Positions 44,714-52,926 of a stretch of DNA of 64,000 bases are shown here, piece after piece; the first letter of the stretch is position 1, and every line of letters starts with the position of its first letter. The position numbers and the translations under genes were made by a program. A model generated the notes under the pieces. That model was given only the letters and a program-made list of their open reading frames with translations, did not search any database and was not told the origin of the DNA. Origin of the DNA: Nocardioides dongkuii (GTDB lineage: Bacteria > Actinomycetota > Actinomycetes > Propionibacteriales > Nocardioidaceae); the NCBI RefSeq assembly GCF_014127485.1, contig NZ_CP059903.1, positions 3,718,001 through 3,782,000 on the forward strand, read 5' to 3'.

Positions 44714-45880
44714 GTGAAGATCGCCATCGCCGGGCTGGGCTACGTCGGCCTCTCCAACGCCGTCGTCCTGGCGCAGCACCACGAGGTGCGCGCCCTGGAC
44801 CTGGACCCCGAGAAGGTCGGGTCGGTCAACCGGCGCGAGTCGCCGCTGGAGGACCCGGAGCTCGAGGAGTACCTCGCCCACCGCCCGCTGGACCTGGTCG
44901 CCACCCTCGACAAGCACGCGGCGTACGACGGGGTCGAGCTCGTCGTGGTCGCGACGCCCACCGACTACGACGAGCGGACGAACTACTTCAACACCGCGTC
45001 CGTCGAGTCCGTGGTCGCCGACGTCGTCGAACTCGCGCCGGCCGCCATGGTGGTCATCAAGTCGACGGTGCCGGTGGGCTTCACCGCCGGGCTGCGCGAG
45101 CGGCACCCGGGTGCGGCGATCATCTTCAGCCCGGAGTTCCTGCGTGAGGGCAAGGCCCTCCACGACAACCTCCACCCGTCGCGGATCGTCGTGGGCGACC
45201 GGGGCGAGCGCGGTCGCACGTTCGCCGACCTCTTGGTCGAGGGCGCGGAGGACGACGACGTCCCGGTGCTCCTCACCGACTCCACGGAGGCGGAGGCGAT
45301 CAAGCTCTTCGCCAACACCTACCTCGCGCTCCGGGTCGCGTTCTTCAACGAGCTGGACACCTACGCCCTCACCCGCGGCCTCGACAGCGCCCAGGTCATC
45401 GAGGGCGTCGGGCTGGACCCGCGGATCGGCAACCACTACAACAACCCGAGCTTCGGCTACGGCGGCTACTGCCTGCCCAAGGACACCAAGCAGCTGCAGG
45501 CCAACTACCGCGACGTGCCGCAGAACCTGATCAGCGCGATCGTCGAGGCCAACACCACCCGTAAGGACTTCATCGCCGACGACATCCTGCGCCGTCACCC
45601 GGCGACCGTGGGCATCTACCGGCTGATCATGAAGGCCGGGTCGGACAATTTTCGGACGTCGTCGGTCCAGGGCGTGATGAGGCGCCTCAAGGCCGAGGGA
45701 GTCGAGGTGCTGGTCTACGAGCCGGCACTGGACGACGACGCCTTCCTCGGCTCCGAGGTCGTCCGCGACCTCGACGAGTTCAAGAAGCGGTCCGACGTCA
45801 TCGTGGCGAACCGGCGCACCGACGTCCTCGCCGACGTCAGCGACCGGGTCTACACGCGCGACATCTACGGCCGCGACTGA
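44714..45880 (+). CDS. UDP-glucose 6-dehydrogenase family protein
   Basis: Nucleotide-sugar dehydrogenase of 388 residues that oxidises a UDP-hexose to the uronic acid with two NAD. Visible are [48 protein letters not shown], and the catalytic Cys in [15 protein letters not shown]. The short [10 protein letters not shown] start is that of the Ugd/WbpA group that uses UDP-glucose or UDP-GlcNAc. GTG 44714 starts the fold. The end overlaps the convergent transporter gene by 16 bp. Confidence 0.92.
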   Translation: MKIAIAGLGYVGLSNAVVLAQHHEVRALDLDPEKVGSVNRRESPLEDPELEEYLAHRPLDLVATLDKHAAYDGVELVVVATPTDYDERTNYFNTASVESVVADVVELAPAAMVVIKSTVPVGFTAGLRERHPGAAIIFSPEFLREGKALHDNLHPSRIVVGDRGERGRTFADLLVEGAEDDDVPVLLTDSTEAEAIKLFANTYLALRVAFFNELDTYALTRGLDSAQVIEGVGLDPRIGNHYNNPSFGYGGYCLPKDTKQLQANYRDVPQNLISAIVEANTTRKDFIADDILRRHPATVGIYRLIMKAGSDNFRTSSVQGVMRRLKAEGVEVLVYEPALDDDAFLGSEVVRDLDEFKKRSDVIVANRRTDVLADVSDRVYTRDIYGRD

Positions 45881-46881
45881 GGTTCGGGGTCTCCGCCGGC
45901 GGCCGCCTTCCGCGCGAACTCCGGACTCTCGAGTTCGGCGACCGTCGGGGCGCCGTACATCGGCAGCCCCTGCCCCTTGCGCAGGAACCCCCAGATCAAC
46001 GGCACCAGCACGACCATCGCCACGCCGACGCCGGCGATGAGCATCGGGTGGGTCTCCTCGACGCCCAGGGGCGCCCAGCCGGCCTTGTCGAGCAGGGCGA
46101 CGCCGGACATCGTCAGCACCACCACGATGGCGCGCCGGATGAAGGACTGCGGCACCCGCGGCGCGATCTTGCTGCCCAGCAGCGTGCCGGGGACGGAGCC
46201 GGCGATGAGCGGGATGGTCAGCTCCCAGTCGAGGCCGTGGAGCGCGATGTTGGAGATGGCGGCGGCCAGGACGAGCGGGACCGCCTGGACCAGGTCGGTG
46301 CCGACCAGCTTCACGGCCGAGAGGCCGGGGTAGAGCATCAGCAGCGCGATCATGATGACCGAGCCCGAGCCCACGCTGGTGATGCCGACGAGAAGGCCGC
46401 CTAGGGCGCCGACGAGGAGGGTCGGAATGGGCCGGATCCGCGGGTCCGGGTCGCCGGCGGCGCCGCCGGACCGGACGCGGCGGAGGTTGATGTAGAGACG
46501 GAGGGCGTACGTCGCGGCGGCGAGGAGCAGGGCGAACCCGATGCAGAGCTTGAGGACGTCATCGATCTCGTCGGGGTCGGTGAACCAGGCGACCAGGTGC
46601 GGGCCGAGCAGCGCCATCGGGACCGAGCCCAGGATCAGCCACTTCGCGAGGTTGAGGTTCGGCGATCCCTCACGTGCGTGCACGACGGCGCCGCCGGTCT
46701 TGTAGACCGCGGCCGCGGTCAGGTCGGCCGTGACGACCGTCGCTGTGTCGCCCACGCCGAGGAAGATGAGCGCCGGGGTCATCAGCGCCCCGCCGCCCAT
46801 GCCGGTGAGGCCGACGACGATCCCGACGACAAACCCGGCCACCAGGATGGACAGGGCGGTGAGCGTGAGCAGCTCGATCAT
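45865..46881 (-). CDS. TauE/SafE family sulfite/sulfonate exporter
   Basis: A 338-residue membrane protein with about eight segments in two homologous halves. Each half carries the small-residue motif ([18 protein letters not shown] and [19 protein letters not shown]), the TauE/SafE pattern. Its ATG overlaps the stop of the cysC-fusion gene by one base, so it is co-expressed with sulfate activation. Sulfite, sulfate or another sulfur compound may be carried; the direction is by family precedent. Confidence 0.88.
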   Translation of the reverse strand: MIELLTLTALSILVAGFVVGIVVGLTGMGGGALMTPALIFLGVGDTATVVTADLTAAAVYKTGGAVVHAREGSPNLNLAKWLILGSVPMALLGPHLVAWFTDPDEIDDVLKLCIGFALLLAAATYALRLYINLRRVRSGGAAGDPDPRIRPIPTLLVGALGGLLVGITSVGSGSVIMIALLMLYPGLSAVKLVGTDLVQAVPLVLAAAISNIALHGLDWELTIPLIAGSVPGTLLGSKIAPRVPQSFIRRAIVVVLTMSGVALLDKAGWAPLGVEETHPMLIAGVGVAMVVLVPLIWGFLRKGQGLPMYGAPTVAELESPEFARKAAAGGDPEPQSRP

Positions 46882-48809
46882 CAGGCGGTGGTCTCCCTCG
46901 TTCCGGCGAGCGCCGGGACGACGACGCGCAGCAGTTCCTCGATGCCCGCCGCGGCCGTCTCCGCCGCCTCGGGGCCACGACGATAGGGGTCGTGCACGTC
47001 GAGGGCGGCATCTGCGTTGCCCCGGCGTTGCGCGGCCTGCTCGAGCAGCTCGCGGCCGGAGACGTCCGGGCCGAGGGCGCGCACGACCTCCGCGAACTGG
47101 CCGATCGTGAAGACCTTCCGGAACAGCGCGGGGTGGTCGTCGAGGATGAAGGTGCGGTGCGCCGCCTCGGCGGTCAGCACCAGGTCCGCCTCGTCGAGGA
47201 TTGCCTTGTCGATGGCGCGGGACCGGAAGGCGGAGTGATCCGCGACGCCCCGAGGAGCGAGCGTCGTGGCCATCACCTCGTCCATCTCGTGGTCGGTGAA
47301 GCCGTGCGTGCCCGCGCTGCGGAACTCGATGTTCGCGTCCGGCCCGGCCAGCTGGCGGGCCATCAGCTCCATGAAGGGCGAGCGGCAGATGTTGGCGGTG
47401 CAGACGAAGAGGACCTTCAGCGGGGCGTCTTCCGCCGGTGGTTGAGCAGCGAAGGACGAGGTCCTGAGCGTGTCGAAACCCGGTGACCCTGCAGTCGGCC
47501 CGGGCTGACGCTGCTTCTCGGTTTCCGGGGTCTCGACAACGGTCGGCGCCGGGGCGCCTCCCTGCTCGACCACCGGGGCGGACGGGAGGTCGAGGTAGCC
47601 GGCCTCGCGGAGCGCGTCCAGCACGTCGTCGAGCGCGTCCTCGATGCTGCGGCCCGTGGTGTCGACGGCCACGTCGGCGTCTTCGGGCACCTCATAAGGA
47701 GACGAGATGCCGGTGAACTCAGGGATCTCGCCGCGTCGAGCCTTGGCGTACAGCCCCTTGCGGTCGCGCCGCTCACACTCCTCCAGCGGGGTGGCGACGT
47801 GGACGAGGAAGAACGCCCCGCCCGCGTCGTCGACCATTCCCCGCACCTGCTGGCGGGTCTCGTCGAAGGGCGCGATCGGGCTGCACACAGCGACGCCGCC
47901 GTGGCGGGAGATCTCCGCCGCGACCCAGCCGATGCGGCGGATGTTGGTCTCGCGGTCCGCCTTGGAGAACGTCAGCCCCGCGGAGAGGTTGCGGCGTACG
48001 ACGTCGCCGTCGAGGCTCGTGACGGTGCGGCCGCCCTGCTCGAGCAGGCGGTCCATCAGCGCCCGGGCGAGGGTCGACTTGCCGCTGCCGGAGAGGCCGG
48101 TGAAGAACAGCACCAGCCCCTGCCGGTCGACCGGGGGCTGCTCGAAGTCGACGACCTCCGCAATTCCGGCGGGGTATACGTCGTCCTCGGTCGGGTCCGC
48201 GAGTCCGATGATCGGGTCATCGCCGGCATAGGTGGACACGACCTGCACGCCCAGAGCGTGGTCGGCATCCGCGTCGCCGTGCGACGCAAGGGGGACGGCG
48301 ACCACCTCGGCGTCGCCGATCAGCTCGGCCGCCCGGAGGGTCGCCCGAAGGAGCCCGACCGGCGAGAGGTCGGCAGTCCCGGTGCCGACGAGCGTGAGCA
48401 GGACGAGCGGGCCCGCGGCGCGCAGCTGCTCGACCTGCCCCTCCGTGAGCGCGTCCGCGACCGGGACGAAGGTGCGTCCCCGATAGCGGCAGTGCACGGT
48501 CGACGGCGCGAGGTAGAGGTGACGGAACGGCCCGAACTCCGCGTGCGCCAGTGACTCGACCTCACCGCCCGGCACGGTCACCCGCGCCAGCGGGAGTCCC
48601 TCCGGGTCGACGAGCTCGACGGCACCCGCGTCGCGGGCGGCGGACTCGACCTCAGGCGGAAGGGTGAGGGACAACGGGCTGCCCGGCTCGCCGAAGCGGG
48701 TCGTCGGGTGCGCGGCCCCGGTCACCAGGAGCTCGAGGTCGTCGAGCTCGCGCGGCGTCGGGCAGTGCTGCGGGACGGGTTCAGGCACGGGCGCAATCCT
48801 GACATGCAC
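46881..48809 (-). CDS. cysC: APS kinase fused to a low-molecular-weight tyrosine phosphatase
   Basis: Three-part protein of 642 residues. Residues 1-225 resemble a shortened ATP-sulfurylase/PUA-like part (PLARVTVPGGEVESLAHAEF, ASHGDADADHALGVQVV). Residues about 231-410 form APS kinase (FFTGLSGSGKSTLARAL with P-loop 238-246, LDGDVVRRNL, FSKADRETNIRRIGWVA). Residues about 464-640 form an LMW phosphatase (VLFVCTANICRSPFMELMAR with Cys470, and the DVHDPYRRG general acid). The 50-residue linker is encoded by an inverted pair of genomic repeats in frame. GTG 48809 is used; GTG 48839 would overlap the divergent asparaginase. It makes PAPS from APS; the phosphatase may serve the nearby BY-kinase. Confidence 0.88.
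   Translation of the reverse strand: MHVRIAPVPEPVPQHCPTPRELDDLELLVTGAAHPTTRFGEPGSPLSLTLPPEVESAARDAGAVELVDPEGLPLARVTVPGGEVESLAHAEFGPFRHLYLAPSTVHCRYRGRTFVPVADALTEGQVEQLRAAGPLVLLTLVGTGTADLSPVGLLRATLRAAELIGDAEVVAVPLASHGDADADHALGVQVVSTYAGDDPIIGLADPTEDDVYPAGIAEVVDFEQPPVDRQGLVLFFTGLSGSGKSTLARALMDRLLEQGGRTVTSLDGDVVRRNLSAGLTFSKADRETNIRRIGWVAAEISRHGGVAVCSPIAPFDETRQQVRGMVDDAGGAFFLVHVATPLEECERRDRKGLYAKARRGEIPEFTGISSPYEVPEDADVAVDTTGRSIEDALDDVLDALREAGYLDLPSAPVVEQGGAPAPTVVETPETEKQRQPGPTAGSPGFDTLRTSSFAAQPPAEDAPLKVLFVCTANICRSPFMELMARQLAGPDANIEFRSAGTHGFTDHEMDEVMATTLAPRGVADHSAFRSRAIDKAILDEADLVLTAEAAHRTFILDDHPALFRKVFTIGQFAEVVRALGPDVSGRELLEQAAQRRGNADAALDVHDPYRRGPEAAETAAAGIEELLRVVVPALAGTRETTA
47431..47577. repeat. 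Inverted repeat pair translated as an interdomain linker
   Basis: A family B copy at 47431-47481 (GGTGGTTGAGCAGCGAAGG through GAGCGTGTCGAAACCC) and an inverted family A copy at 47526-47577 (GGGGTCTCGACAACGGTC through CTGCTCGACCACCGG) flank a centre of about 44 bp, the same composite layout as the intergenic arrays. Here it is entirely inside a gene and keeps the frame. The two copies are read as GFDTLRTSSFAAQPPA and VVEQGGAPAPTVVETP. Confidence 0.88.
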
Positions 48810-48829
48810 GACCTCGATACCCTCGCGCC

Positions 48830-49789
48830 ATGTCGTCACCGGTGGTTGTCGCGGAGATCGTGCGTTCGGGGTTCGTCGAGGGGCACCACTACGGGTCGGT
48901 CGTTGCGCTCGCCCCGGACGGGTCGGTCACGTGGTCCGTGGGGGACGCCGAGAGCCAGATCCTGCCCCGCTCGTGCAACAAGCCACTGCAGGCGCTGGCG
49001 ATGGTCCGCGCGGGGCTGGACCTCCCGCCTGACCTGCTGGCTCTGGCCTGCGCGTCCCACTCCGGGGAAGGCTTCCACCTCGACGGAGTACGCCGGATCC
49101 TGGCCGGCGCCGGGCTGGACGAGGACGCGTTGCAGACGCCTCCGGACTACCCGCTCGACGACGCGGCCCGGGAGGCGCTGCTCCGCGCCGGTGGCGGCAA
49201 GACCCGGATCCACATGAACTGCTCCGGCAAGCACGCCGCCATGCTGGCCACGTGCGTCGTCAACGACTGGGACACCGAGACCTACCTGGACCCGGCGCAC
49301 CCGCTCCAGGTCGCGATCGCCGAGACGTTCGCCGAGCTGACCGGCGAGGAGATCGGGGTCGTCGCCGTCGACGGGTGCGGCGCGCCGCTGCTGTCCACCT
49401 CCCTCGTCGGCCTGGCGCGCGCGTTCCGGACCTTGGCCGTCGCATCGGAGGGGCCGGAGCGTCGGATCGCCGACGCGATCCGGACGCACCCGGCGTACGT
49501 CTCGGGGACCACCCGCGACGAGCGCGCCCTGCTGACGGCGATCCCCGGGGCGATCGGCAAGGCCGGCGCAGAGTCCTGTCACGTCGTCGCGTTGGCGGAT
49601 GGCCGGGCATTCGCGCTGAAGACCGACGACGGTGCACCCCGGGTCCGACCCGTCCTGATGGCTGCCGCCCTGGTCCGCTCCGGCGTGGATCGGGAGGACG
49701 GCGTGGACGGCGACGCCGTACGAGCGACGGGCGAGCTCCCGCTCCTCGGCGGGGGTCGGCCGGTCGGCGAGATCCGTGCCGCCTTCTGA
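48830..49789 (+). CDS. Class 3 (Rhizobium etli-type) L-asparaginase
   Basis: A 319-residue asparaginase II family enzyme, deaminating L-asparagine. The residues known to matter in R. etli ReAV are at matching places: Ser48 and Lys51 in RSCNKPLQALA, the SHSGE motif at 76-80, Cys131 and Lys134 in NCSGKHAAML, and Cys183 in VDGCGAP, forming the Cys/Lys/Cys zinc site. ATG 48830 is 20 bp from the divergent cysC fusion. It is monocistronic. Confidence 0.9.
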   Translation: MSSPVVVAEIVRSGFVEGHHYGSVVALAPDGSVTWSVGDAESQILPRSCNKPLQALAMVRAGLDLPPDLLALACASHSGEGFHLDGVRRILAGAGLDEDALQTPPDYPLDDAAREALLRAGGGKTRIHMNCSGKHAAMLATCVVNDWDTETYLDPAHPLQVAIAETFAELTGEEIGVVAVDGCGAPLLSTSLVGLARAFRTLAVASEGPERRIADAIRTHPAYVSGTTRDERALLTAIPGAIGKAGAESCHVVALADGRAFALKTDDGAPRVRPVLMAAALVRSGVDREDGVDGDAVRATGELPLLGGGRPVGEIRAAF

Positions 49790-49797
49790 CGCTGCTC

Positions 49798-49810
49798 GCT
49801 AGCAGCTAGC
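49798..49810. promoter_or_regulatory. GCTAGC-type palindrome downstream of asparaginase
   Basis: GCTAGC, one base, GCTAGC: a 13 bp perfect odd palindrome. The same GCTAGC core sits in the larger palindrome 85 bp downstream before the XRE gene, so both may be sites for one regulator. Confidence 0.4.
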
Positions 49811-49882
49811 GGCCGGTTCACGAGAGAATCCCTGCCAGCAAGAGGTTTCTCTACTTCCCAGTGACTCACTTCACCGCGACTC

Positions 49883-49914
49883 TGCTTGCAACTGCTAGCA
49901 GCAGCAAGCACTAT
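49883..49914 (+). promoter_or_regulatory. Candidate promoter and operator of the XRE regulator
   Basis: A 28 bp near-palindrome at 49883-49910, TGCTTGC, then CTGCTAGCAG in the centre, then GCAAGCA, with 24 of 28 positions symmetric. It overlaps a possible promoter: TTGCAA at 49886-49891, a 17 bp gap, and CACTAT at 49909-49914. Transcription would then start at about 49921, the first base of the ATG. Self-repression through the palindrome is a natural guess for an XRE regulator. Confidence 0.5.
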
Positions 49915-49920
49915 GGAGGC

Positions 49921-50331
49921 ATGGCACAGGGAAAGGTCTCCAAGACCGTCGAGTCCCTCGGCGACTACCTCAGGGAGCAGCGGACCTCCGCGCAGCTCTC
50001 CCTGCGGCAGCTCGCCGAGCAGGCCGGCGTCTCGAACCCGTACCTGAGCCAGATCGAGCGAGGGCTGCGCAAGCCATCCGCCGAGGTGCTGCAGCAGATC
50101 GCGAAGGCGCTGCGGATCTCGGCCGAGCAGCTCTACATCCGCGCGGGGATCGTCAGCCCCGAGGACGGGGTCGGGGGGTCGGTCGAGCTGGCCGTCCTCA
50201 ACGACACCGGGCTCACCGAGCGTCAGAAGCAGTCCCTGCTCGACGTCTACTCGTCGTTCCTGGCGATGAATGCGGCCCAGCAGCCTCCCGCGGAGCCTGC
50301 CGAGGACGCCACACCCAACGACGAGTCCTGA
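49921..50331 (+). CDS. XRE family regulator beside the HBHA-like gene
   Basis: A 136-residue protein with an N-terminal XRE helix-turn-helix (about residues 12-68: LGDYLREQRTSAQLSLRQL, AEQAGVSNPYLSQIERGLRK) and an acidic Pro-rich tail. It matches the mycobacterial regulator encoded directly before hbhA (the Rv0474 position). The start ATG is preceded by GGAGG only one base away, too close for normal use, so the mRNA may be leaderless. The HBHA-like gene follows 53 bp downstream. Confidence 0.88.
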   Translation: MAQGKVSKTVESLGDYLREQRTSAQLSLRQLAEQAGVSNPYLSQIERGLRKPSAEVLQQIAKALRISAEQLYIRAGIVSPEDGVGGSVELAVLNDTGLTERQKQSLLDVYSSFLAMNAAQQPPAEPAEDATPNDES

Positions 50332-50384
50332 ACGAACGAGGGATCCGGCACCGTGCCGGCCCCGCCAACCCAGAGGAGATCGAC

Positions 50385-51008
50385 ATGGCCAAGGCCAAGT
50401 TCGACATCAAGTCCGAGGCGACCCGCACCCTGTACGCCGGTGCCGGCGTTGCCGACCTGGCCGTCGAGGCCCTCCGTGAGTACGTCGCCGACGTGCAGAA
50501 GCGGCTCGCCGACGTCCAGAAGTCCGTCGCCGACCTGGACCTCGAGCCGAAGGCGCTGCGCGACCAGGCCCTGACCGTGGTCAGCTCCCGCGTCGACGCG
50601 CTGTCGAAGGACGCCAAGGCGCGCCGCGAGGCCATCGAGGCCCGCGTGGCCGAGCTGCAGGAGAACGTCGCGACCGCCACCGACGCGTACGGCGACCTCG
50701 CCCAGCGCGGTCAGGTGCTCGTCGGCCGGATCCGCCGCCAGGAGGCCACCAAGGCGACGGTCTCGTCCGCCCGCACCACCACGGCGAAGGCGAAGACCAC
50801 GCGCACGCAGGCCGCCAAGGCCACGAAGTCGACTGCGAAGTCCGCCTCGGCGAGCGCCAAGCGCACCGCGTCGACGACCAAGAAGGCCGCAGCCAAGAAG
50901 GCGAGCACGCCGAAGAGCAGCGCCAAGGCGACCGGCACCGCCGCCAAGAAGACCGCCTCCAACGCGGCGAAGGCGACTAGCGCGGCCGCCTCCAAGGTCG
51001 GCAACTGA
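50385..51008 (+). CDS. Heparin-binding-haemagglutinin-like protein
   Basis: A 207-residue protein. The N-terminal half (MAKAKFDIKSEATRTLYAG, then VADLAVEALREYVADVQKRL) forms a long coiled coil. The C-terminal half is a low-complexity Lys/Ala/Thr-rich tail (KKAAAKKAS and similar), as in HBHA of mycobacteria. HBHA binds sulfated polysaccharides through this tail and is membrane- or surface-associated. A role in adhesion, cell-envelope organisation or DNA binding is possible in this organism. AGGAG precedes the ATG, and a terminator follows at 51041. Confidence 0.85.
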   Translation: MAKAKFDIKSEATRTLYAGAGVADLAVEALREYVADVQKRLADVQKSVADLDLEPKALRDQALTVVSSRVDALSKDAKARREAIEARVAELQENVATATDAYGDLAQRGQVLVGRIRRQEATKATVSSARTTTAKAKTTRTQAAKATKSTAKSASASAKRTASTTKKAAAKKASTPKSSAKATGTAAKKTASNAAKATSAAASKVGN

Positions 51009-51040
51009 CACGAAGCAACCGCCTGTCACAGGCAGGTCCA

Positions 51041-51074
51041 AGCGCCGCTCGGGATGATGCCCGGGCGGCGCTTT
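51041..51074 (+). terminator. Rho-independent terminator after the HBHA-like gene
   Basis: AGCGCCGC pairs with GCGGCGCT (inner CGGG with CCCG), and the stem is followed by TTTGTC. It ends the XRE-HBHA transcript 33 bp after the stop codon. Confidence 0.8.
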
Positions 51075-51358
51075 GTCATGAATCGGTGTAGCTGGTCTCT
51101 CGGGGTACAGAACGGCCTTTGGGAAAGTGAGGTCGAGACTGACATGCGGGATTGATCACCACCGGACTACGTCGTGGTGATGCCGCGGACGAGCGTTTGG
51201 CCTGCGGGCGGACGGCGAACTGCTACTGCGCCGTGGCGGCGCGCCGGGCAAGTATTTCGGGCGATCCGATCCTTATTCGAATCCCGACAACGATAGAGTC
51301 CGGGCTTCGAGACGTCGCGTGGTCGTAATGCGCCGCACCTCTAACGAACGGAACTTCT
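51075..51358. other. Leader region of the second polysaccharide locus
   Basis: About 284 bp without a supported gene. It is moderately A/T-enriched at 51255-51300 and must hold the promoter for the long operon that starts with the BY-kinase. I see no repeat copy and no convincing operator. Confidence 0.4.
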
Positions 51359-52783
51359 GTGGAATTGCGCGACTACGTCGGCGTCTTGCGCCGCCGGTGG
51401 ATGCTCGTCGTCTCGGTCGCCCTGGTCGTGGTTGCCGTGGCATCGCTCTACACGTTCACAGCGACGCCGATGTACCAGTCGACCGCGAAGATGTTCGTCT
51501 CGACCACCTCCGAGAGCGACGCGGTCCAGAGCGGCAACCTGACCACCCAGCGGGTCGCGTCATACGCCGACCTCGTCGTGGGCGAGAGCCGGGCGCGCGC
51601 CGTGATCGCGGACCTCGGTCTCGACCTCGATCCGGACGAGCTCGCCAGCAAGGTGACCGCCGAGGTCACGCCTGAGACCAACAACCTCCTCATCCGGGCC
51701 ACCGACGCCGACTCGGCCGAGGCTCAGCGGATCGCCCAGGGGTACGCCGACGAGATGGAAGACCTCGTCGACGAGCTCGAGACCCCGCCCGATGCCGACG
51801 TCGCCGTCTTGAAGGCCGTTGTGGTCGACCCGGCGAGCCTGCCTGAGAAGGCAGTCAGCCCGCAGCCGGTCCGCAACCTCGCCCTCGGCCTGGTGCTGGG
51901 CCTGCTCCTCGGCGTGGGTCTGGCCGTGCTGCGCGAGGTTCTTGACACCACGGTGAAGGGCTTCGAGGACCTTGCAGCCCACACTGACGCGCCTCTGCTC
52001 GGCACAATCGCCTTCGACCCCGCGACTCGGCTGCATCCCCTGGTCACCGACCTGTCCTCGCACGCTCCACGAGTCGAAGCGTTCCGGGTGCTTCGCACCA
52101 ACATCCAGTTCGTGGACGTCGACCAGAGCAGCAAGCTCTTCGTGGTGACGTCAGCTCTCCCCGAGGAAGGCAAGACCACGACCTCGGTCAACCTCGCCAT
52201 CACGCTGGCGCAGGCCGGCGGACGGACGTTGCTCGTGGAGGCCGACCTGCGCCGACCCAAGGCTGTCGCCGCCCTCGGGCTCGACAACGCGGTGGGCGTC
52301 ACCACCATCCTGGTGGGCAAGGTCAAGTTCGAGGACGCGGTCCAGGTCCATGAGTCGACCGGCCTGCACGTGCTAGCCAGCGGCGCCGTCCCGCCGAACC
52401 CGGCCGACCTGCTTCAGTCCCGCGCTATGGCGGAGCTTCTCAGCACCGTCCGCGGTCGGTACGACACGGTCGTCATCGACGCGCCCCCCCTGCTCCCGGT
52501 CACGGATGCCGCACTGCTCGCCTCCCAGGCCGACGGCGCTCTCCTGGTGGTCCGCTGGGGTAAGACGACGCGCGACCAGTTCAGCAATGCTCTCGGCCGG
52601 CTCGACCAAGTCGGTGCCGAGCCTGTGGGGGTGGTGCTCAACATGGTCCCTCACCGCCGAGGCGGTGGCAGCTACGGCTACGGGTATGGCTACGGATACG
52701 GGTACGCCCCGACGCAAGACGTCCAGGCCCTGACTGCGGCCGGTACGCCTGATCCGGACCAAGAGGAGCAAGTTCGGGCCTAA
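51359..52783 (+). CDS. Bacterial tyrosine kinase fused to Wzz-type chain-length domain
   Basis: A 474-residue Wzc/CpsCD-like protein controlling polysaccharide chain length and export. Two membrane segments (about 15-33 and 172-191) enclose the extracytoplasmic Wzz part. The cytoplasmic BY-kinase has Walker A TSALPEEGKTTTSVNLA (about 264-280), Walker A-prime LLVEADLRRPK (Glu in place of the usual Asp at one position), Walker B VVIDAPPLLP and a C-terminal tyrosine cluster GYGYGYGYGYGY for autophosphorylation. GTG 51359 starts the protein. It leads the locus. Confidence 0.92.
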   Translation: MELRDYVGVLRRRWMLVVSVALVVVAVASLYTFTATPMYQSTAKMFVSTTSESDAVQSGNLTTQRVASYADLVVGESRARAVIADLGLDLDPDELASKVTAEVTPETNNLLIRATDADSAEAQRIAQGYADEMEDLVDELETPPDADVAVLKAVVVDPASLPEKAVSPQPVRNLALGLVLGLLLGVGLAVLREVLDTTVKGFEDLAAHTDAPLLGTIAFDPATRLHPLVTDLSSHAPRVEAFRVLRTNIQFVDVDQSSKLFVVTSALPEEGKTTTSVNLAITLAQAGGRTLLVEADLRRPKAVAALGLDNAVGVTTILVGKVKFEDAVQVHESTGLHVLASGAVPPNPADLLQSRAMAELLSTVRGRYDTVVIDAPPLLPVTDAALLASQADGALLVVRWGKTTRDQFSNALGRLDQVGAEPVGVVLNMVPHRRGGGSYGYGYGYGYGYAPTQDVQALTAAGTPDPDQEEQVRA

Positions 52784-52926
52784 CGAAGCTTCCCAACCTT
52801 CGTTCTCGAAGTGTGTGCAGCCATCGGTGACCTCGCCTACCCTGGGCGCGGCGTCCTGATAGAGGGGTCAACGACTGGCAAGTCTCTCCGGCGACCGCCG
52901 GACAGGCCACCCACCGCAGCGACTGG

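Noticed and set aside
46881..48839. A sequencing frameshift joining two genes in the cysC fusion
   Set aside because: Both domains and the linker read in one frame without a change of codon pattern, and the linker copies match repeats elsewhere. An error cannot be excluded without reads, but nothing points to it.
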